Below the pieces are notes generated by a model, which did no database searches, was not told the DNA's origin, and saw nothing but the letters and a program-made list of their open reading frames with translations. Shown here piece after piece: positions 1 to 9,345 of a stretch of DNA of 64,000 nt (its first letter is position 1; each line of letters starts with the position of its first letter). Both the position numbers and the translations under genes were made by a program. The stretch is from Solen grandis. Taxonomy: Eukaryota; Mollusca; Bivalvia; Adapedonta; Solenidae. The stretch covers positions 56,851,525 through 56,915,524 of the forward strand of contig CM037788.1 of NCBI GenBank assembly GCA_021229015.1, in the 5' to 3' direction.

Positions 1-10
1 GCTTGTCCGT

Positions 11-275
11 ATTTAGTTGGGGCATGGTGCCTATGTAAGCTGGAAGGTTACAGTAGATACGGGACCCCGTTGGTAGACTACGTAGCAAGGACGGGAGAAT
101 CTACGTATGCGTCATATGGACGACAGGGTGTCTACGGTGGACTAAGTAGCATTTAGTTATGTAATCTGGGTGGTCACAGTCGATACGGGACCCCATTGGT
201 AGACTACGTCGCAAGAACGGGAGAATCTACGTATGCGTCATTTGGACGACAGGGTGTCTACGGTGGACTAAGTAG
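11..275. repeat. two-copy direct duplication (126-bp core)
   Basis: A core at 50-149 recurs at 176-275 with period 126 and only a few substitutions. Both copies share GATACGGGACCCC, ATCTACGTATGCGTCAT and GGTGTCTACGGTGGACTA. The leader of copy 1 (from 11) carries about 14 extra bases. The segment is richer in G+C than its surroundings. No protein frame is convincing. It may be the edge of a longer satellite that continues left of the window. Confidence 0.8.
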
Positions 276-872
276 ATCACATTTACTGAAGGGACAGCGA
301 CGACAGGAAGTCGGTCCAGTGTTCATCGATAAGAGCACGTGATATAGTTTATGAGTACTGTGAATTTAGGAATCGTTTTTGAATGTGGCACATCGAAGTG
401 CGTTCATAACAGTAAGCCATTATGTAGAATTATATGCGGTCATAGAGTGATATCAGAACTTTCAGTGCAGTTATTATTGTACCAACAGATATAGAGACAG
501 TTAGCCGGCAGTTTTTTTTCATATTCTTTTCTAATATCCTCATTGTATATATTTTTATATTAAATATAGTTTTAAAGAAAATTTGTTTGGCATTTATTCT
601 ACCTTAGAGAGTTGTCAGCCCTTGGTCATTTTGTTACAATGGTCATACGCACTGTATATATGTTTATCAACTGACGATGCTCGTATACTCATATTAAAAA
701 CATTATATATTATTTTGAACGTTAAAGGGAAACAAACCCTCATTTTGACGCATTTATTGGTTCGATATCAGCCATTATCTACGGAAGCACAGAGGGGACA
801 TGGTGTCTTCCTTTTTATTATCTCGTGGCTACGAGGTAGTAACTAAGAAAAAAAATTCTAACTCGTGTCTAT
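276..872. other. AT-rich non-coding stretch
   Basis: No gene, repeat or splice-bounded open frame is supported here. The one longish plus-strand open frame (583-846) has no codon bias, domain or signal that would distinguish it from chance. Confidence 0.5.
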
Positions 873-1200
873 TGCAATTAACAATTTAATCTACCCATTT
901 GAATATAAAAAATCAAGTTAAAAAAATCAAACATAAATACCACTCAGATAAAAAACATAAACACTTATGAGTCTTTAGTCATAGTTAACCTTGATAGTGG
1001 ACTCGTTCCTCTAAAGTCACAAAAACTCGCAGTGTTTAACTTAATAGCTAGCATAGATCATATATAACAACAGACCCCGTAACGCAGTTTGTGGGTTTCT
1101 CCTCTACTAAACTAAGGGTCCCGAGATCGAATCCCACTGACGGAACTTTTTTTTAAGTTTCGCTTATAATTACCTTTCTTTCTTTTTTTCAAAGGCTAGT
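873..1200 (+). repeat. SINE-like composite repeat, copy 1
   Basis: This stretch matches 4166-4340 plus 5070-5222. Shared words are AACAATTTAATCTACC at the left edge, GAGTCTTTAG, AGTGGACTCGT and the tail GTTTCGCTTATA. Its right half (about 1071-1146) resembles a tRNA-derived SINE head. There is a degraded A box near 1080-1095, and a B-box-like GATCGAATCCC at about 1124-1134 is followed by a T-rich/CTTT tract. The order (unique leader, then tRNA-like block, then T-rich tail) is seen in both copies. Confidence 0.6.
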
Positions 1201-1519
1201 GTATTGCATATCCTAAATTTAGCAACAAAAAAAGAAAAACATCCTGTGCCCTCTGTGCTTTCGAAACTGTCCAATGGAAGACTTGTTAGAACTGTAATGA
1301 TATTGTGAATGCATCAATACGAGTGTTGTTTATATTGCGATGATTATGTTGCACTTATCTGTCATGCGTATCAATATTATTTCTTTTTATATAGTCATTA
1401 ACATGATGATGAACTGTATACAGTTTAAGTCAATAAAGTATTATCTATCTACTAGTATCGTACTTTGCCGAAATTATATGTTCAAAAACAAAGTTTGACA
1501 ATATTGCTTCATATATACG

Positions 1520-1525
1520 TTTATT
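1520..1525 (-). promoter_or_regulatory. polyadenylation signal AATAAA
   Basis: Plus-strand TTTATT reads as AATAAA on the minus strand, 13 bp beyond the stop of the open frame ending at 1538. That spacing is what a short 3' UTR would give. Confidence 0.45.
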
Positions 1526-1537
1526 AGAGGGTGAATA

Positions 1538-2025
1538 TCAATGTTGATTTTTAGGTGCATTTTTAAAAAAAAAAATATGTACTGAAATTTCATCTATTAT
1601 GCGTAACATAAGTACCTGTGAATTTGAATTGGCGCTGGCATAGTTATTGTAATGGCGGTTGTAGACGGTGAGTTTCGGTGACCAGACGCTTGCAGCATCC
1701 ACCATGATATCGGTAATATTCCCAAAGTCATCTGGATACCACTGCATAAACTCATCAACCAATTCGTACAAAAACCCAAACACAGTCGACAGTTTCTCTT
1801 CTGTTTCGTAAATATCCCCTAGTGCTAACAAATAACACTCGACCTTCAATTGGAACTTTTCGAGCAATATGCATGACAAGCAGAGTAAAATGTCCTTGTC
1901 ATGGGATGTTGAAAACAATGCTGATTTGAGCTTGTTCATTATTTTAAAATGCCAGTGGTGCTGTCTCTGACCGATGCGAAAGCGAAAACGATTGCAAAGG
2001 TTGATAGATAGATAATTGTCCTCAT
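1538..2025 (-). CDS. candidate small secreted protein, reading frame interrupted
   Basis: On the minus strand an ATG at 2023-2025, in good context (AAAATGA), opens a frame starting MRTIIYLSTFAIVFAFA. This is a textbook signal peptide, but it hits TAA at 1939-1941 after 28 codons. A second frame, offset by one base, is open through the same place and continues about 135 codons to a stop at 1538. It is rich in helix-forming residues, includes the stretch CLSCILLEKFQLKVECYLLA, and has several cysteines and a DDFGN site. A one-base indel near the A/T run at 1939-1950 would join the two. A 3' splice site (TGTTTCAG) lies at 2056-2057 and AATAAA at 1520-1525, giving a gene-like layout. I do not recognise the family. 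It could be a sequencing slip, a pseudogene, or an alternative splice form. Confidence 0.4.
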
Positions 2026-2581
2026 TTTGGATGGTGGGGACACAAATGTGATTTACCTGAAACACATTTAAACACATCATATATAACATGCAGTAAAACC
2101 CGGCAAATGAACTGATTAGAACCATGTTTCCAGCTTAACATTTACTGTGTGATAATAAGAAACAATGTAGTCAGATGCAAAAGTAAGTGTGCACTCGTGA
2201 TTTCGTTTATTGAATGTGTTATTTCTTTCGGAAATATATACATGTAGTAAACATTTCAGGAAGTGCAAAACCTATACAACATAAGGTGTTAATAATTGAT
2301 TGAAATAAAGTGTTTTATATCAATAAAACTAATACTTTCGGAATAAGAAAATGCACACCGTGTTGCATTAAACCAAAACTTTTAAATAAAACTCCATTTA
2401 AATACAAGAAAACCCGAGGAGGGCATACTTTCTTTCTCAAGTGTGTATAGAATGCTTCTAGAGATAAAACACCAATCGGCGAATAGAATAATAAAAAAAT
2501 ACCTTCAAGAACATATCAGAATTCACCAATTTGGTTCTATGTACGATATGAACTCGCGGGAAATTCCCAGAACTTCCTCAC

Positions 2582-2865
2582 CTACGTGAGGTTGAAAACA
2601 CCCCATTGCGTCTTATCATCATTTCAAGATTGAATATCACTTTAGTAACCTGTAATGGTTTCGCTACATTTCGGACATCATGACCTTTCACGGAGATAAC
2701 CAATGTTTCCTTATGTATCATTAGGGTACCTTGGTTATCTTGGTAGAGGTTAAGTGTTCCAATATATTGAGGATTTATAAAAATGTGCGTTTGTAACAAA
2801 CTAAGGCACCTTGGACACAAAATATTTAGACGCAGTCTATTTTTCGTTTTGATACATACCACCAT
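2582..2865 (-). CDS. possible upstream exon (unknown)
   Basis: A 95-codon minus-strand frame opens with MVVCIKTKNRLRLN. It ends exactly at a strong 5' splice site, CGTAG|GTGAGG, whose GT falls at 2580-2581. The next acceptor on this strand is at 2056-2057, so the two could bound a ~520-bp intron. The phases do not fit, however: splicing at these sites puts a stop right after the junction. The exon could therefore be 5' untranslated, or the match may be chance. No domain is recognised. Confidence 0.2.
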
Positions 2866-3467
2866 GATAGCTCACATGGCCGGGTTGACTAATTTTTGTT
2901 TCTTTGACACGAAATAAAGACAAAAAATCAATAAATAAAATCATAAATCAGGGCTGCTAGATCTGTCGTAAACAGATTTTTTCTTCTGCTTTTTCTTCAA
3001 GGTAAATTGTGTGAAAAAGATATATGCGCATTTGTTCTCTTTCCATTTCTACTTAAAATGGCACCATATGATGTTGAAAATTTAATGTTGCGTGTCATAA
3101 ACTAAAATGTGTACCAATGTCTGAGACGTATGAATATGAGAGCTTATATTTTTTAATAAACATATATGTCACATGTTAAATGATAACTCAAGTTATTCTC
3201 GAATACTATTATAAGTATGAACAACAATGTAATGCATATCCACAGTATCATTTCTTAGTTCAGATGCATGTTTCAACAAAACTAGATTCCTTATCACTTT
3301 TTCGGCGTAAGCTTTATAAAATGGATTTTGACCTATTTCTTGAACCAAAGAAATCTTGTTTAACAACCGAAGAGTTTGGAAAAGCACTCGTTTCATTGGT
3401 TTGCATAAATTATTTTAGGATATTCCATCGTAAAATGGGAGTTTCAGGGTGCATATCTTTCTGCATG

Positions 3468-4167
3468 ATTCAATTCAATTCAATTCAATTCAATATATTT
3501 ATTCAGTAATAAGGCCTCCGGCCCATAATACAATCTTCATAATATAAGCACAATACAGTAATGGAAGCAATGAAACGTCCCCTAATTAATTAATATTGTC
3601 AGAATTCAAGATATGATATACATAGATACCAATGTTTCGAATAGTTTTATCGCAACTTGAGTTCATCAATAAATAAAAGTCTTGCAAATCTGTTCCCCTC
3701 GTGTACCAGTTAAATAAATATCGCTGTCTTACAGTATCATATTTACTACAAAGAAAAAAGGCATGATATTCACAGTCAAGTATCATTGTACCATTTTCAA
3801 CAAAACAGTATATACAATGTCTTGCTTTTCTTGGAACATTTGCATGTCTCCCTGTCTCAATTCTGAGTTTATGATTTGAGCATCTAAATTTAGATAATGC
3901 TTTTTTATACTTAAATGGCATATCTAATTGTAGGTACCGTTCTACATTTAAAAGCGTTTTGAAATGTTTGTAATGATGACATCGACTAGAATTATGTATA
4001 TCAATATGCCAATTCTGTGTATAACAATCGATAATTCTTTGTTTAAATAAGTAAACAAATGTATTAATATCCCCAATATCTTGTGAAATCCATGCGTGAC
4101 CAAAGACGTATTTAAATAACAATTCCTTAATATTTGTTGCCCAGTTACATCTCCCATTGTCAGTTGG
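3468..4167 (-). mobile_element. 5'-truncated non-LTR retrotransposon (LINE), C-terminal remnant
   Basis: A minus-strand frame of ~194 codons (3586-4170) ends in the cysteine/histidine region typical of LINE ORF2 C-termini. It reads NHKLRIETGRHANVPRKARH, then CIYC, then a CEYHAFFLC block, the zinc-finger-like C-x2-C...H-x4-C that follows the reverse transcriptase. The 3' UTR contains GGGCCGGAGGCC and AATAAA (3498-3503). It ends in a short tandem repeat, (TTGAA)n read on the minus strand (3469-3494), instead of poly(A). Upstream the sequence stops abruptly at ~4167, where another repeat begins, so the reverse transcriptase is missing. No stop interrupts the surviving part. Confidence 0.7.
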
Positions 4168-5222
4168 CAAATAACAATTTAATCTACCTATTTAACATAA
4201 AAACACCCAGTTGAAACATTCAAACATAAAAACTAACCATTTGAAAAATTAAGCAGTAGTGAGTCTTTAGAAAATGTAGTTAACCTTGGTAGTGGACTCG
4301 TCCCTCTAAGTCGCAAAACTCACAGTGTATAAATTAGCTAACTAATGCCATATAAAGTGAAACGATTTAGGCTTTCATATTATAATCTTTTGGCTTTACT
4401 GGTGCTGAAATAATTGTTTAAATTTTCTATATATGATGTATGTTTCAGTTTTGTTATTTTAGTTTTGTCCACAAGGTGGTAATTACTAAATATTTATATT
4501 TTCTTAAATTACTTTAGTGAAATATGTAAATCTTCCACATACAATATATAATTTTGTGTATCTGTTCAAGACTGTATACATGCATTCAAAACACTTTCTT
4601 TCATTCTTACGTTATCTTGTGAAATGTAAGATTTGAGGTGGCAACCTGCTGGCCGGGTAGCAGTTGGAGATATACGTTAAGTATTTAGCTAAGGTTACTA
4701 CTGCACCTAGAAAGCATTGCGCTATCTGGTGAAACTTGGTAGGATTTAGGATTTAAAGAGATTTTTTGAAGCTCAGAGTTGAAAATATAGAAAAAAGATA
4801 GGGCTGACTTGTTAAATTTTGTTTAGGTTATTGGGGGTAATTTTGTGTTCAGTATTAAGTTAGGGAATCAAATTCAGTTTTTTATCTTTGATTTTCAGAT
4901 TAATTAAAAGTTGATTAATTGAGACAATCAATCATTGTTACAATCATTCGTAAAAAAGCTTTGTATATACAATGTATTTCATATAAACTATATCTAATTT
5001 TAATCATATGACCAGGAGAGTCACAAGGAAAATTAAGTTTCACATATCTATAGTTTTTCAGACCTCTCGGGCACGTAACAATAACATCAGCCTCCGTTTG
5101 CGCAGTTGGTTAAGTTCTCGTCTGTTGAACTAGGGACCCCAAGATCGAATCCCACTGAATGAACATTTTTACGTTTCGCTTATATTACATTTTTATCCCT
5201 TCTATCTTTTTTTTCACTTCTT
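4166..5222 (+). repeat. SINE-like composite repeat, copy 2, split by a ~0.73-kb insert
   Basis: The left half (4166-4340) and right half (5070-5222) align in order with the uninterrupted copy at 873-1200. The right half has the better tRNA-like head: A-box-like GCGCAGTTGGTTAAG at ~5100-5114 and B-box-like GATCGAATCCC at ~5143-5153, then a T-rich tail. The intervening 4341-5069 has no counterpart in copy 1 and contains no gene I can support. It is AT-rich and may itself be an inserted element. Confidence 0.55.
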
Positions 5223-5930
5223 AGTATTATTACATCTCACAAATTTAGCGAAATATACGTTTTATAGCATTATTTTAAAACTACAGACCATAAAAAAATT
5301 GCCAGCATTATAAAATTATTTTATTCTAATACTTTTACTTTTATATTTTTTATAAATATTTCTGGTTTGTAATCTGAGTTTGAAACCTCTACGCATTTAA
5401 CACTTTTGAACGAGATTAAAAGTACCTGTTTATGTATCCTTCCTTTTCGTTTTCGTATAGTGGACTTATTAAAATGAAATGGAATTCTTTCTCTTTATCA
5501 ATTTCTGTACAACCACTGCTTTGTTCACTTCTGGCAATATCATAATTATGAACATTTTCGACGTTTAACATATAATATCTTGCACATCAATGACTGCATT
5601 TTAAAATTGTTGTTTTTATAGACACCGGTAGATTCTGTATTCAAAATGTTTGCATATCAACTTTGTTTATGTGCCCGCTGTGATAGGAGGTTTTCTTATT
5701 TCCAGGCTGATCACTAACAGAGACGCGTATTAGAAATTCTAACACGTTGCATATAGTGAAATGAATATATATTCAAATATAACACGCAACTTCAAAAGTA
5801 GTTGATAATGTTTGAGTTTTCTCTTAAGAAATTTAACATGATTAGATAACAAATGAACTTTTTTTTCTAATTTTGATTTACATGTATTGCTCATGGTATG
5901 GGGAATGACATAGATACTTTAAAATAAATA
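5223..5930. other. AT-rich non-coding stretch
   Basis: Nothing beyond low-complexity AT-rich sequence is visible. There is no splice-bounded open frame and no recognised repeat. Confidence 0.5.
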
Positions 5931-5931
<1 letters not shown>

Positions 5932-5984
<53 letters not shown>

Positions 5985-6015
5985 TCTAGAGAGAGAGAGA
6001 GAGAGAGAGAGAGAG
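5932..6015. repeat. (GATA)n then (GA)n microsatellite
   Basis: About 13 GATA units run to ~5985, followed after TTCTA by ~14 GA dinucleotides. A further short GA run lies near 6260. Confidence 0.95.
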
Positions 6016-6068
6016 CCTTTAGATGAAATACTTGATCCTCTATTTGGTAAGGGACACACTGTTATTAA

Positions 6069-6223
6069 GGTAATCCATCCATCGTAAAATTATAATCATG
6101 ATCCTTCAAATGTTTAAAAAGACTCAAGTTTTTTAAATCTATAAAGGCTTGCATTTACTATAAAAATAAATCCATGATCACTTGTAGAACCATGCATGAT
6201 CACAATATGATGGATGGATTACT
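6069..6223. mobile_element. 155-bp MITE with TTAA target duplication (copy 1)
   Basis: The terminal inverted repeats begin GGTAATCCATCCATC on the left and end GATGGATGGATTACT on the right. The element sits between TTAA at 6065-6068 and TTAA at 6224-6227. It has inner palindromic AATCATGATC-like arms and no coding capacity. A second copy lies at 33105-33296. TTAA duplications are typical of the piggyBac superfamily. Confidence 0.8.
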
Positions 6224-6764
6224 TTAAACCCGTATTTTAATTTGAATACTTATAAATATGAGAGAGAGAGATTTTAGTTGTATCATGTTATTAATTTTCG
6301 CATTAGATCCACTTTAATTGTCAAATCATTACACAAAATTATTTCTAAAGCTTTTAATTTGTTTTTTTTTTTTGTTATTAACAAAATTAAATGTAATCAG
6401 AATTTATCATACATTATACTTTTTAGATATATATGTTACATTAACAATCGAATGGTTGAAATAGCATAACATAACTTTATGTTATGTTATGGTTGAAATG
6501 GTAATGGTCTTTTTACGCGCTGCTAAACTTTGCATTGTTAATATCGACATATTAAAATTTCTCACTTACCAGATAAGTGGTCAATTATTTCCAGTCTATG
6601 ACGATTGTAACAAATGCCAATAGAATGTCGATTATCGAGGATTGACATTTAGGAACTAGGAACACCAATGTGATAGTTTATTAATACTTTTTAGTCATAT
6701 AGCACTCAATACCCGCCCAACGTGGTTTAGTACATTTTAAATATTGGAAAGACTCAACATTTTT

Positions 6765-7320
6765 ATGCTCCCCGAAGGTGACGCATATAGTCGCCGCTTC
6801 GTCCGTCCGTCCGTCCGTTCGTCCGTCACACTTTCCTTGTCCGGACTATTTCTCAGGAACTAACGGCTTGAATTCAACGAAACTTTATGGGAAGCTTTAT
6901 TACCAAGAGGAGATGCGCATATCGTCAGCATGACCCGGTTCCTAAATTTTTCAAAGAGTTATGGCCCATTGACTTTTCGGCCTATAGTACATATTGCATG
7001 ATTCTTGTCCGGGCTATTTCTCAAGAACTAATGGCTTGAATTCAACGAAACTTTATGGGAAGCTTTATTACCAAGAGGAGATGCGCATATCGTCAGCATG
7101 ACCCGATTCCTAATTTTTCAAAGAGTTATGGCCCCATGACTTTTTGGCCTATAGTTCATGTTGCATGATTCTTGTCCGGGCTATTTCTCAGGAACTAATG
7201 GCTTGAATTCAATGAAACTTTATGGGAAATTTTATTACCAAGAGTAGATACGCATATCGTCGACGTGACCTGGTTCCTAAATTTTTAAGAGAGTTATGGC
7301 CCCTACTACCATGTTGTTGA
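6765..7320 (+). repeat. pearl-type element with (GTCC)n and ~168-bp tandem cores
   Basis: GTCCGTCCGTCC-type microsatellite (6800-6826) is followed by three tandem units starting at 6836, 7004 and 7171 (period 167-168). Each runs from CTTGTCCGG-CTATTTCTC through ACTTTATGGGAA and GAGTTATGGCCC. Microsatellite plus degenerate tandem core is the architecture described for bivalve pearl elements, which are thought to be non-autonomous Helitron/Helentron relatives. The family assignment is by recall. Confidence 0.7.
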
Positions 7321-7498
7321 CTGATATTCATGTCATTTGCCTAATTAAAAGGATTTAATTTCAAAGGATTCCTCGAGTAAAAATCCGAATTCCTGACTTG
7401 AATTCGAACGCATTGCGTGTAGAATAAAGATTGACTAAGAGTCTACAACTAATACATTGCGAGGGAAAGTTTTAATAGAATAGAGAGGATTAATAGCA

Positions 7499-7499
<1 letters not shown>

Positions 7500-7542
<43 letters not shown>
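7500..7542. repeat. (GT)n(GA)n microsatellite
   Basis: About 7 GT units pass directly into ~14 GA units. Any open frame across it (for example the one from 7503) is an artefact of the simple repeat. Confidence 0.95.
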
Positions 7543-7549
<7 letters not shown>

Positions 7550-7672
7550 CAAAACATGCACACAGATAAAACACGCGCACAACGGGGAAATATTACAAGA
7601 AAGAAAGAGAGCAAGAAAGAAAGAAATGATCGGTGTTATTTGTAAACATAGAGTTGTACATGTGTCCTTTAG

Positions 7673-7715
7673 TCAAGGACAGGTGAAACAGTTGTTTACA
7701 TTCTTTCTGTCTTCG
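7673..7715 (+). CDS. possible 43-bp internal exon
   Basis: An acceptor-like CCTTTAG precedes the segment and a donor TTCG|GTAAGAAT follows it. Read in phase 0 it gives SRTGETVVYILSVF plus one base. That leftover base is the phase required by the next candidate exon at 8202-8291, which begins with two completing bases. The pyrimidine tract is mediocre, and short hydrophobic exons arise easily by chance, so this is a proposal only. Confidence 0.2.
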
Positions 7716-8035
7716 GTAAGAATCATATAGGCTTAAGTCAATAATCGATAATATCCGATTATTGATCGATACGGGTGTATCTGCAGGTGTAGAACTATAT
7801 TAAGTCGAGAATTAATCCAGTTACCGTTAATTAATAATTTCGAGTTAAGGAATCTTCTCAAGAGCAGCCCATCTCATTGATTAATACTACTGTAGATATA
7901 AAATTCATTGAATTGTTTAAAAACAACAACAACATTTTCGTGGGACAAGCATTCTTGGATTCGTACACTTACATTCGAACTAGGTTCTTCTATCTGATTG
8001 TTAGAGATCTCATTTATCCATCTATTATACATTCA

Positions 8036-8066
8036 CGCAACTGTAAGGGGAGGTAACTACTGCGTG
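8036..8066 (-). repeat. short copy of the GTAGTTACYTCCCCTTACAG repeat word
   Basis: On the minus strand this reads GTAGTTACCTCCCCTTACAG. The same word begins the 135-bp direct repeats at 46835 and 50232. It probably marks a dispersed mollusc repeat that the later LINE happened to target. Confidence 0.5.
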
Positions 8067-8201
8067 GAGTATGATACTCATAAACTCGAATACTACTTCC
8101 CGTTACGTCATTAATTCCTCTCCGTTGAAAGTAGTCATAGAAATCGGTTGATATTTGTCCTAATCGATTATCGTCTGCTTAATTGTGTTCTGTATGTACA
8201 G

Positions 8202-8291
8202 TTAAAACCAGTCACATCAACCTCATCGAGGATTGTGATAATATGGATAAAGAGTTTTTCTCATTTTTAGAGGCTAGTGTTTACATAACAG
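8202..8291 (+). CDS. candidate 90-bp internal exon (unknown protein)
   Basis: The segment is bounded by an acceptor (TTGTGTTCTGTATGTACAG, ending 8201) and an excellent donor (ACAG|GTGAGA, GT at 8292-8293). One of three frames is fully open. It gives 29 residues including SHINLIEDCDNMDKEFFSFL followed by a more hydrophobic EASVYIT. The exon enters with two completing bases and leaves with one. The phases are compatible with exon-like segments at 7673-7715 and 15434-15471 and then with the terminal exons at 18550 and 18845, so these may be one plus-strand membrane-protein gene. No family is recognised. The GC-rich mosaic begins at its donor. Confidence 0.4.
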
Positions 8292-9345
8292 GTGAGACCG
8301 GCTGTTGGAATGGGGCGGGTAGCCGAAATTTGCGGCCGCAAAAAATGCGCTATAGTAAAGGGCAGCCGCTGAATCCTTACACGATCCTCGAGCTCGCGGA
8401 GGACTAGACCGATTTTGTACCTCACCCACAAGTACGGCAGGGGTGTGGCACAGAATCGGGCTTACGGTGTAGTTGTGTCATATATACGCTACATAGCCGC
8501 CCTATACACCGCCGTCCGCATTGATCGGCGCGCCCATCTACTCACAGTGACTATGTCCGATCATTTTGTTTTATATACTATGCGTAAACAAATATCTAAT
8601 TTAAATTATGCTAAACATAAAAGAGCCCCCCCCCTTTTTTGGCCCTCGAATTAATGCTCCGATTTTGTTGACTTCCCCTGGTAGCCGAAATTGGTGTGCT
8701 CCGATTTTTGTTTGCCTGACAGTATTTCTCCGCAGATTGCCCTCCAAAGTGGGCGCCGATTTTTGTTGGGCCACGGAAATTGGTATACATCCTCCATGAA
8801 GCCGATTTTTGTTGGCCCCCGCTCCGATTTTGGTAGCCGAAACCTTTTTTTGGCTGCCTCTGGTGTACATATTTTGTTGGCCCCGAATTTGCCCTGGCTC
8901 TGATTTTTGTTGGCGAGCACTTATGGCCGATATTGGTGTGCCCACAATGCCGATTTTTGTAGTTGGTGTGCGCCGATTTTTGTTGGGCCACGGAAATTGG
9001 TATACATCCTCCATGAAGCCGATTTTTGTTGGCCCCCGACGCTCCGATGTTTGGTAGCCGAAATTGGTGTGCTCCGATTTTTGTTGGCTGCCTCTGGTGT
9101 ACATATTTTGTTGGCCCCGAATTTGCCCTGGCTCTGATTTTTGTTGGCGAGCTTGGCCCCCAAAGCCGATTTTTGAGTTGGTGTGCGCCGATTTTTGTTG
9201 GCGAAATTTGTGTCCCCCGCTCCACGAATTGGTGTGCCTGCGGTATTCCTATTTAACCGCCGCCCTGGTCAGGTGGTCCAGAGCCCTCCTCCGCGAAAAA
9301 GGGCCTCGGACTTTACTCTGGCCAGGACCTCGAAGTAGTGTAAAA
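8292..9345. repeat. GC-rich mosaic of shuffled short modules (unclassified)
   Basis: This block is visibly richer in G+C than the flanking DNA. From ~8640 to 9215 it is a patchwork of recurring words. About fourteen near-copies of CCGATTTTTGTTGG occur at roughly 40-bp spacing, joined by GGTAGCCGAAATTGG, GGCCACGGAAATTGGTATAC, CATCCTCCATGAA and CTGGTGTACATATTTTGTTGG. Two long modules each occur twice: one at 8750-8820 and 8972-9040, the other at 8853-8917 and 9088-9153. Together they form an imperfect ~225-235 bp higher-order repeat. The left part (8292-8600) contains a 14-bp palindrome around GCGGCCGC and some of the same words. Long open frames on the minus strand reflect the G/T-rich plus strand and are not taken as genes. 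I know no family that matches. Confidence 0.75.

Noticed and set aside
583..846. 87-codon plus-strand open frame
   Set aside because: No domain, splice or promoter support, and its composition is like the surrounding non-coding DNA.
8601..9225. Long minus-strand frames with repeated PTKIG / NKNRLHGGC peptides
   Set aside because: Several minus frames are open simultaneously in a G/T-biased mosaic, and words shift frame between copies, so no single protein is favoured.
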